DNA from: an archaeon
GTDB lineage: Archaea; Asgardarchaeota; Hermodarchaeia; Hermodarchaeales; Hermodarchaeaceae
Assembly: GCA_016550425.1 (NCBI GenBank)
Contig: JABXGS010000134.1
Coordinates: forward strand, 1-20,313
Reading direction: 5' to 3'
DNA: 20,313 nt
Each line of letters begins with the position of its first letter. The first letter of the stretch is position 1. The notes under the pieces were generated by a model. It was not told the origin of the DNA. It did not search any database and was given only the letters and a program-made list of their open reading frames with translations. This document shows, in pieces, positions 14,624 to 20,313 of the stretch. A program made the position numbers and the translations under genes.

Positions 14624-15118
14624 ATGGTTAAGAAAATGGGAACTCATGATAGTGCACAAACGCTAACTATTATCGGAATTGTGTGTAACGGATTTATCCT
14701 GCTCTTTGAATTCCTGCTTTCTCTTGTCTTTTTCCCTTACATGTTTCTCACGATGATTTGGTTCGTCGTAGGAATCGTACTACCTATTATTGCGTATAGC
14801 GATATTCCAAAGGGAAACCGCGGGTCAGCAGGCGCCCTGCTCATCATTTCAGGCATTATTAGCCTGATCTTTATCTTTCTCATTGGTGGCATTTTACTGA
14901 TCGTTGCAGGTGCCTTAGTAGCAAGTTCTGGCCCAGCCCCATCCACAGAACGTTACTATGACTTGCGATATGTGCAATCGCCATCATCATCCCATGGTAC
15001 TGCCTACTTGGTACCACCTAGAAATGTGGGTACCAAGAAATGCGTGAATTGTGGCGCTGACCTTGATCGCGTTGATCAATACTGCCATGTGTGTGGAACC
15101 AACGTGGGTTGGTATTAA
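14624..15118 (+). CDS. Membrane protein with C-terminal zinc ribbon
   Basis: A 164-residue protein with hydrophobic segments at about 13-39, 41-58 and 68-100 (three or four helices) and a soluble tail ending in a zinc-ribbon-like pair, CVNCG (140-144) and CHVCG (154-158). The membrane part, with a GNRGSAGALLIISG turn, resembles DUF4064-type small membrane proteins, though no family is certain. The start is taken as ATG 14624; GAGG (14619-14622) is only 1 base upstream, so the in-frame ATG 14636 is an alternative. It lies between the FAD-linked oxidase and the Fe-S protein genes, which may hint at a membrane partner, although the gaps (119 and 113 bases) allow separate transcription. Confidence 0.8.
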   Translation: MVKKMGTHDSAQTLTIIGIVCNGFILLFEFLLSLVFFPYMFLTMIWFVVGIVLPIIAYSDIPKGNRGSAGALLIISGIISLIFIFLIGGILLIVAGALVASSGPAPSTERYYDLRYVQSPSSSHGTAYLVPPRNVGTKKCVNCGADLDRVDQYCHVCGTNVGWY

Positions 15119-15231
15119 ACCTAAACCCTCAGTGTATTGAACCCGAAAAAAGGATGCCAGAAAAAGGCGCAGGATTGATAAGGCATTATTCCTGAGGGAG
15201 TTGTTCATTAATAGCCGGTTGATGCGACACC

Positions 15232-15876
15232 ATGCAGGACAAAGCGCAAGAGCCATCCACTCGCACGATTTTTCGCGTTCGACTTCTGGGAGTGTTTAGT
15301 GTACTCCTCGGTATTAGCTACATAGGAGTCGCTCTACTGGGACTAACGGTGGCTTCTGTGGACTTGATTATACTTATTGTGGGGTCACTTATCCTGGTTT
15401 TTGGTTTTGCCATTTACCGGACATTACAAATTGAAAAACAAGTTGAGAAAGAAATAAGCAGAGGACGAAACTTCTTTGGCTGTGGAGTTGGCCTGTTAGT
15501 AGCATTTCTCCTAGGAGCGAGCGCATTCCTTTTAATGGGGATTGATCAATTTTCTGATTTTCTTACAGTGAACCGCTGGGAAAGTTTGTTTCTAATTCCC
15601 TCCTCATTTTTCACCTTCTTTAGCGCAGCTCTGAGTTTTTACCTAGGTTCACGATATCATCAACTTATAGAGAGATCATTTTTCGTAGAAGGCGAACTTT
15701 TCCTAACCGTTGGAATTCCTTCTCTTGCAGTAATCGTGCTGTTAATTATCTTATCGCAGTTTGCTTGGGGTCCAGCTAGCGATATTCTTTCAATAATCGT
15801 GATTGCGCTGACCGTATTGTTCTTTGTTATCTTTATCTTCTCGGCAATTTTAAACAAGGAAGCCCCAGATGCCTAA
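15232..15876 (+). CDS. Six-helix membrane protein, function unknown
   Basis: A 214-residue protein with six likely membrane helices (about 17-38, 43-63, 81-103, 118-139, 156-176 and 184-206) and short polar loops. A charged cytoplasmic-looking loop (64-80, TLQIEKQVEKEISRGRN) lies between helices 2 and 3. No transporter or enzyme motif was recognised. A weak RBS (GGTTGATG, 15217-15224) precedes the ATG by 7 bases. It follows the zinc-ribbon membrane protein and precedes the Fe-S protein gene in the same orientation. The composition is consistent with a real gene. A role in anchoring the neighbouring redox proteins is only a possibility. Confidence 0.78.
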   Translation: MQDKAQEPSTRTIFRVRLLGVFSVLLGISYIGVALLGLTVASVDLIILIVGSLILVFGFAIYRTLQIEKQVEKEISRGRNFFGCGVGLLVAFLLGASAFLLMGIDQFSDFLTVNRWESLFLIPSSFFTFFSAALSFYLGSRYHQLIERSFFVEGELFLTVGIPSLAVIVLLIILSQFAWGPASDILSIIVIALTVLFFVIFIFSAILNKEAPDA

Positions 15877-16003
15877 AAAAGTGTTTGAGGATTCAGGTTA
15901 ACCAGATTTAACACCGTGAATTTTTCGAAAAAAGGCAAACTGTAAAAGGGGCTAACATATGTGAAACACATCAATTCTCCTTCTCACTTGGAGGATCAGC
16001 ATC

Positions 16004-17221
16004 ATGACCGAATCTGAAAAACCCAAAACCGAACTCAAAGACTTTGAGCTGGAAATCGCTCGGTGTATACACTGCAAAGCTTGTACCATTGCGGATGCCG
16101 CTAACCCCAAAGGTGGCTTTGAAGTAGGATGCCCTGCATGGAGCGCTATGGAATGGGAAGCATACAGTGGTGGAGCCAAGTTATGGCTTGCACGAGCAAT
16201 TCTTAATGGTAATTATAAACTTGACAAAGACATCGGTGACATGCTCTTTCGTTGTTCCACTTGTGGTCAATGCGAAGAGCAATGTGAAAACGAGTTACCA
16301 ACAGTGGATATCATTGAAGCCATGCGGGCGGAAGCCGTGAAAGCCGGTGTTGGCCCGTTAGATAAGCAAATTGGATACTCAAAGGCTACCGAAATTAAAC
16401 GGAACCCCTATAACGAGGAGCATGCCAACCGAACAGCCTGGGTCCCCAAAGAATTCAAGCTTAAAGAGAAAGCTGACGTAATTTATTTTGTTGGGTGTAC
16501 TGCCTCCTATCGGTTGCAGGAACTAGCAATCTCCACAATGCGGGTCATGAATAAGCTGGGTGCCGATATGACAGTGAAAGAGGATGAATGGTGTTGTTGT
16601 TCCCCGTTGATTCGGGTGGGAAAAACAGAGTTGGTCAACGATTACGTTAAACATAACGTCGAGCTTTTCAAGAATTCCGGCGCCAAGGTGGTTGTTTCCT
16701 CCTGTGCCGGTTGTTTCCGCACCATGAAACGGGACTGGCCAAAATATTATGGTCCCTTACCCTTTGAAGTTAAGCATAGCGTAAACTACATCGCTGAACT
16801 CCTTGAAGCCGGAAAAGCGAAGCTCAAGCCACTCAAAGGAATCAATGCCACCTACCACGATCCCTGCCATTACGGACGTCATGTCGCCCACCTCATCAAG
16901 AACCGAAAAGAGAAGGCTGAATGGTTTGAAGTACCTCGGAGAATCCTTCGAACACTTCTGGGAGACAATTTTGTAGAAATGCCTCGTAACAAAGAAAATG
17001 CCTGGTGTTGCGGAGCTGGTGGCGGTGCCCGCGCACAATTCCCCGATTGGACCCTCGACACCTCCATCGAACGCATTAAAGAAGCTGAAGACACCGGAGC
17101 AACCCACCTTGTCAGTGCATGTCCATTCTGCGAGACTAGCCTTCAGTTAGCAATTGAAAAGAGCGGATCCAAACTGAAAATGGTGGATTTGATTCAATTT
17201 GTTGAGGAAGCCCTAGAATAA
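16004..17221 (+). CDS. 4Fe-4S/CCG-domain protein (HdrD/GlcF-like)
   Basis: A 405-residue iron-sulfur protein like the heterodisulfide reductase HdrD, glycolate oxidase GlcF and related electron-transfer subunits. The N-terminus has two ferredoxin-type clusters: Cys21, 24 and 27 with Cys43 (spacing CxxCxxC-x15-CP) and Cys84, 87, 90 and 94 (CSTCGQCEEQC). Two CCG domains follow: Cys165, Cys197-199 (CCC) with SCAGC 233-237; and Cys288, Cys335-336 (CCG) with CPFC 373-376. CCG domains bind a non-cubane or ordinary 4Fe-4S cluster. GGAGGA (15990-15994), about 8 bases upstream of the ATG, is the RBS. It probably accepts electrons from the FAD-linked oxidase at 13050-14504. No heme b or other membrane subunit is recognised in the adjacent genes. 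The natural acceptor is unknown. Confidence 0.92.
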   Translation: MTESEKPKTELKDFELEIARCIHCKACTIADAANPKGGFEVGCPAWSAMEWEAYSGGAKLWLARAILNGNYKLDKDIGDMLFRCSTCGQCEEQCENELPTVDIIEAMRAEAVKAGVGPLDKQIGYSKATEIKRNPYNEEHANRTAWVPKEFKLKEKADVIYFVGCTASYRLQELAISTMRVMNKLGADMTVKEDEWCCCSPLIRVGKTELVNDYVKHNVELFKNSGAKVVVSSCAGCFRTMKRDWPKYYGPLPFEVKHSVNYIAELLEAGKAKLKPLKGINATYHDPCHYGRHVAHLIKNRKEKAEWFEVPRRILRTLLGDNFVEMPRNKENAWCCGAGGGARAQFPDWTLDTSIERIKEAEDTGATHLVSACPFCETSLQLAIEKSGSKLKMVDLIQFVEEALE

Positions 17222-17300
17222 GATTCCAGACATTTCAGGTCAAAAAGAGAACTGCAGAAGAGAACAAATTAGATATTCTAGAATCGGTGGATTTAGAATT

Positions 17301-17417
17301 TTGACTGAAAACAAATGCATTGTCTGTGGAGAAGCTATTCAAAAGGGAAAACTTTGTGGAACTTGCCAAAGGCTGCAAGAAATATTTGTGGATGATGATG
17401 ACGTTTTCAATAAGTGA
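17301..17417 (+). CDS. Small zinc-ribbon protein, 38 residues
   Basis: A TTG-started frame ending at TGA 17415-17417 encodes MTENKCIVCG and KGKLCGTC, that is, CxxC (6, 9) and CxxC (19, 22) about 10 residues apart, a small zinc ribbon (zinc-knuckle-like) with an acidic tail (FVDDDDVFNK). GGTGGA (about 17286-17291) lies 9 bases upstream as RBS. It sits in the gap between the Fe-S protein and leuB, and the hairpin after it could end its transcript. No precise family is recognised. Small zinc ribbons are common in archaea as protein- or RNA-binding factors. Confidence 0.5.
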   Translation: MTENKCIVCGEAIQKGKLCGTCQRLQEIFVDDDDVFNK

Positions 17418-17447
17418 GCATTCAATAACTTTTATTGAAAAAAGCTC
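17416..17447 (+). terminator. AT-rich hairpin between the zinc-ribbon gene and leuB
   Basis: TTCAATAA (17421-17428) pairs with TTATTGAA (17432-17439) around a 3-base loop, with an outer GAGC (17416-17419) and GCTC (17444-17447). It overlaps the stop of the small zinc-ribbon gene and may separate it from the leu cluster. Confidence 0.4.
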
Positions 17448-17505
17448 GCCTCTAATTCAACTGTGTGAGCCGGAAACTTTGTATAGCTGAAAGTCAACAG
17501 GATTC

Positions 17506-18684
17506 GTGGAACGGATTCCTGTGGTACGCACGTATAAGATTCAAGTGTTACCAGGCGATGGGATTGGACCTGAAGTCATTCAAGAAGCTGTTAAAATATT
17601 AAAAACCGTTTCAGCAGATATTTCTGGCTTAAATCTATCTTTTCACGAATTCCCCTGTGGGGGTAAATACTTCTTGGACACCGGTGTGGAATGGCCAGGA
17701 GAAGCTGAAGTCTTCTCCAAACAAGAAGCCAATGCAATTCTCTTGGGTGCTGTTGGGTGGGAGAAATCTCCAGGAGAGCCGGTGCGCCGTGATGATGGAC
17801 AACTTGCGGGTGCAGCTGTGGTATTAGGTCAGCGACGCGAACTTGAATTATATGCTAATGTGAGACCCGTGAAATTGTACCAAGGCGTTCCCACCCCGCT
17901 AGCCGATAAACAACCTGAAGAAATCAATTTCGTGATTATCCGAGAAAACACGGAGGGGTTGTATGCGGGGATTGGTAAACATTATGGTGAAAACGAACGC
18001 GAGGAGCTAGCGATTGATATGCGACCTATCTCGCGCTTGGGGTCTGAACGGGTCATTCAGTATGCCATTAACTTAGCTCTGAAACGAACGCAAGGTGCTC
18101 CGAGTGATGGAAAGAAACGGGTTACTTGTGTGGATAAGAGTAATGTGTTGATTGGTGATCAACTTTTTCGTCGTGTTTTCGAGGAACGAACACGAGCCTT
18201 TCCCAAAATTATCCCTGATGTTGCTTACATCGATGCCTGGACGATGTGGTGTCTCCGTCGTCCTGAATATTACAATGTGGTCGTGACCCCGAATATGTAC
18301 GGAGACATTATATCGGATCTTGGTGCGGGAATCCAAGGCGGGATGGGGGTTGCAGCTGGAGGGAACATTGGAGACACCCATGCCATGTTTGAACCGATTC
18401 ATGGATCCGCCCCTCGTCACGCAGGAAAACGCCGGGTAAACCCGATTGCGGCGATTTTAGCAGCGAAAATGATGCTTGAATGGCTTGGAGAACAACACGA
18501 GGATAAAGCAGCGTCGAAGGCGGCCTCCATCATAGAAACGGCAGTCATTCAGGTCTTAACCGAGACGCAAGTCCGAACCTATGATTTGTGTGTAGGAGCA
18601 TTTGCGGATATTCACCCCTCCACAACGAAACAGGTCGGAACAGCCATTAGGAAGATTGTGCAACAGCAACTGAAGGAGTTGTAA
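17506..18684 (+). CDS. leuB: 3-Isopropylmalate dehydrogenase-like decarboxylating dehydrogenase
   Basis: A 392-residue member of the isocitrate/isopropylmalate dehydrogenase family, which oxidises and decarboxylates a 2-hydroxy acid, normally 3-isopropylmalate in leucine biosynthesis. Motifs seen: [10 protein letters not shown] (15-24), [16 protein letters not shown] (112-127), [10 protein letters not shown] (146-155), DKSNVL (210-215), and metal-binding Asp243, Asp267 and Asp271 within YIDAW and YGDIISD. The cofactor motif is [15 protein letters not shown] (299-313), where Asp of NAD-type IPMDH is replaced by Arg304-His305, pointing to NADP+. GTG 17506 lies about 26 bases after a weak TATA-like AACTTTGTATAG, so the transcript could be leaderless. 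leuC follows with a 7-base gap. Homoisocitrate or isocitrate dehydrogenase activity cannot be excluded from sequence alone. Confidence 0.87.
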   Translation: MERIPVVRTYKIQVLPGDGIGPEVIQEAVKILKTVSADISGLNLSFHEFPCGGKYFLDTGVEWPGEAEVFSKQEANAILLGAVGWEKSPGEPVRRDDGQLAGAAVVLGQRRELELYANVRPVKLYQGVPTPLADKQPEEINFVIIRENTEGLYAGIGKHYGENEREELAIDMRPISRLGSERVIQYAINLALKRTQGAPSDGKKRVTCVDKSNVLIGDQLFRRVFEERTRAFPKIIPDVAYIDAWTMWCLRRPEYYNVVVTPNMYGDIISDLGAGIQGGMGVAAGGNIGDTHAMFEPIHGSAPRHAGKRRVNPIAAILAAKMMLEWLGEQHEDKAASKAASIIETAVIQVLTETQVRTYDLCVGAFADIHPSTTKQVGTAIRKIVQQQLKEL

Positions 18685-18691
18685 GAAACCC

Positions 18692-19954
18692 ATGCCCAAC
18701 CAGACGATGGTCGAGAAAATTCTACTCAACCACATCGACCAGAAATCCATTGAACCCGGAGAAATCATTGAGGCGTCCATTGATGTTGCCATGTCACATG
18801 AAATGATGGGAACTCGTGTACTCCCTCATTTGGAAGAAGCTGAGGTCAAACAGGTTTGGGATCCTAGCCGTGTTGTGATGATTTTAGATCATTGGGTCCC
18901 AGCTCCCACTGTGGAAGTGGCTATGATTCATCAACGAGTCCGTCAGTTCGTTAAAGATTTCCAGATTGAGCATTTCTATGATGCTGGGCGAGGAATTTGT
19001 CATCAAGTTCTTGTTGAAGAAGGGCATGTTCGACCTGGTGAACTCATCGTTGGCACTGATTCTCACACCACAACAGCCGGGGCGTTTGGAGCCCTTGCAA
19101 CGGGAATTGGAGCTACAGATATGGCGATTGTATTAGCGACAGGACGGTTGTGGTTTCGAGTCCCCGAGTCCATCAAAATCACCTACTTTGGATCAATCCC
19201 ACCAAGTGTGATGGGAAAAGATGTGATCCTTCACACGCTAGCCCAATTGGGCGTGGAGGGAGCCACCTTTCAAGCAATAGAATATCATGGAGAAACGCTT
19301 TCAAAGTTGAGCCTGGATGCGTGGATGACTCTAACGAACATGGCTATTGAAGCTGGTGCTATGGCTGCCTTGATTCCACCCGATAAACGTGTTATCAAAT
19401 ATGTCCAAACTAAGACCAAACAGAAATTCACTGCTGCTTATCCTGATAAGAATGCCAATTATCATCAGACTCTTGAACTTGACGTTTCAGACCTGGCTCC
19501 ACAGGTCGCAACACCATCCCTACCGACACAAGCAGTTCCAGTATCGGAAGTTGCTGGAATACCAATTGATCAAGCCTATTTGGGCTCTTGTACGAATGGT
19601 CGACTTGAGGACTTGCATATAGCCGCTAGAATCGTGGCGAAGCACCAAGTGACAGCCGGTGTTAGATTTATTGTGAATCCGGCCAGTCGGCAAGTCTATC
19701 TTGCAGCTCTTGAAGATGGGACGATTGGAACACTTGTTCAGGCAGGAGCCACGATTGGACCAGCAACGTGTGGGGCATGCTTTGGTGGTCATTGCGGGCT
19801 TCTTGCTCCGGGCGAAGTGTGTGTGAGTACCACTAACCGAAACTTTCCTGGACGGATGGGTAGCCCTGAGGCCAAAATTTACCTTGCTTCTCCTGCCACG
19901 GTTGCTGCTAGTGCATTAACAGGTAAAATTACTGATCCACGTGGAGGCACTTAG
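18692..19954 (+). CDS. leuC: 3-Isopropylmalate dehydratase large subunit
   Basis: A 420-residue aconitase-superfamily large subunit of the short archaeal LeuC/homoaconitase type, which with the small subunit isomerises 2-isopropylmalate to 3-isopropylmalate using a 4Fe-4S cluster. DSHTTTAGAFGALATGIGATD (start about 127) matches the substrate/cluster loop. The cluster ligands are Cys300 (GSCTNGR) and Cys360 and Cys363 (CGACFGGHCG). NRNFPGRMGSP near the C-terminus is also diagnostic. AAGGAG (18673-18678) precedes the ATG by 13 bases. leuB ends 7 bases upstream and leuD begins 5 bases after its stop, so the three are co-transcribed. It could also be a homoaconitase large subunit. Confidence 0.93.
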   Translation: MPNQTMVEKILLNHIDQKSIEPGEIIEASIDVAMSHEMMGTRVLPHLEEAEVKQVWDPSRVVMILDHWVPAPTVEVAMIHQRVRQFVKDFQIEHFYDAGRGICHQVLVEEGHVRPGELIVGTDSHTTTAGAFGALATGIGATDMAIVLATGRLWFRVPESIKITYFGSIPPSVMGKDVILHTLAQLGVEGATFQAIEYHGETLSKLSLDAWMTLTNMAIEAGAMAALIPPDKRVIKYVQTKTKQKFTAAYPDKNANYHQTLELDVSDLAPQVATPSLPTQAVPVSEVAGIPIDQAYLGSCTNGRLEDLHIAARIVAKHQVTAGVRFIVNPASRQVYLAALEDGTIGTLVQAGATIGPATCGACFGGHCGLLAPGEVCVSTTNRNFPGRMGSPEAKIYLASPATVAASALTGKITDPRGGT

Positions 19955-19959
19955 ACACC

Positions 19960-20313
19960 ATGACAGAACCAGAAGCGGCCATAAGAGGGAGGGTTTGGCG
20001 ATTCGGCAGTAACATCAGTACTGATGATATAATTTCTGGTATACATCTTACCAAAATCTCCACTAGTGAATTAACCCCATTTGTCTTTGAGCATCTTCGC
20101 CCCGAATTTGCAAAGACGGTTCAACCTGGCGATATCATTGTGGCAGATGACCACTTTGGGATCGGGTCAAGTCGTGAAGAAGCACCAGCAATTCTCCACC
20201 AATTAGGAGTTGGTGCTATCGTTGCTGCATCTTTTGCAAGAATTTTCTTTCGCAACGCGTATAACCTAGGTATTCCTGCAATAGAATTTCCCAATCTAAT
20301 AAAACACCCAGAC
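19960..20313 (+). CDS. leuD: 3-Isopropylmalate dehydratase small subunit, cut by the right edge
   Basis: An open frame of 118 codons from ATG 19960 runs off the window end. The aconitase swivel-domain features are visible: GRVWRFGSNISTDDIISG at the start, HFGIGSSREEAP in the middle, and GVGAIVAASFARIFFRNAYNLGIPAI. GGAGG (19943-19947) lies upstream. The specificity loop, which is often YLRT in homoaconitase and YLV-type in isopropylmalate isomerase, reads HLTK (29-32) here. It is co-transcribed with leuC, and the 3' end lies outside the window. Confidence 0.9.
   Translation, partial: MTEPEAAIRGRVWRFGSNISTDDIISGIHLTKISTSELTPFVFEHLRPEFAKTVQPGDIIVADDHFGIGSSREEAPAILHQLGVGAIVAASFARIFFRNAYNLGIPAIEFPNLIKHPD

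Overview
The window looks archaeal. Several genes are preceded by AT-rich TATA-type elements at a plausible distance, with GGAGG/GGTGA ribosome binding sites. The gene set is a K+-independent-type proton pyrophosphatase, an archaeal-style three-gene leucine cluster, an SPFH protein, a HdrD/GlcF-like iron-sulfur protein with a separate flavoprotein, and acyl-CoA enzymes. Such sets occur in anaerobic, lipid- or amino-acid-using archaea, including Asgard lineages such as Thorarchaeia. No rRNA, tRNA or ribosomal protein gene is present, so the lineage is an inference. No mobile element, CRISPR array or phage gene was seen.

Layout. 1-267 (-) is the start of a PH-domain (bPH2/YdbS-like) membrane protein cut by the window edge. 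406-2088 is a fatty-acyl-CoA ligase. 2308-2754 is an OsmC-type protein. 2885-3571 is an unrecognised coiled-coil protein with a Pro/Ala linker. 3689-6409 is a compact five-gene cluster: nitroreductase, two small ribbon-helix-helix-like proteins, an SCP2-like protein and a nine-repeat TPR protein. A 550-base spacer leads to an SPFH protein (6961-7929), which converges on an acyl-CoA dehydrogenase (8035-9306, -). 9307-10428 holds small genes: a two-helix membrane protein, a DUF1737/DUF4177-like protein and a 37-residue charged protein. The proton pyrophosphatase occupies 10429-12747 (-). It is divergent from an FAD-linked oxidase (13050-14504), two polytopic membrane proteins (14624-15876) and a 4Fe-4S/CCG-domain protein (16004-17221). 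A 38-residue zinc-ribbon protein (17301-17417) and a hairpin precede the leuB-leuC-leuD cluster (17506 to the right edge, leuD incomplete).

Working together. The acyl-CoA ligase and acyl-CoA dehydrogenase fit fatty-acid or carboxylic-acid activation and oxidation. The flavoprotein and CCG-domain protein resemble the two halves of a glycolate/lactate-oxidase or HdrD-type electron-transfer unit. The pyrophosphatase can recover energy from the PPi made by acyl-CoA ligases. The leu genes make the branched-chain precursor, although their sequence details leave the substrate and cofactor open.

Points most worth a second look: the compact nitroreductase/RHH/RHH/SCP2/TPR cluster with an inverted repeat around its TATA box; a sharp G/C-skew and codon-style switch inside the pyrophosphatase gene; an NADP-like motif in the LeuB homologue and an unusual substrate loop in LeuD; and several small proteins that are easy to miss.
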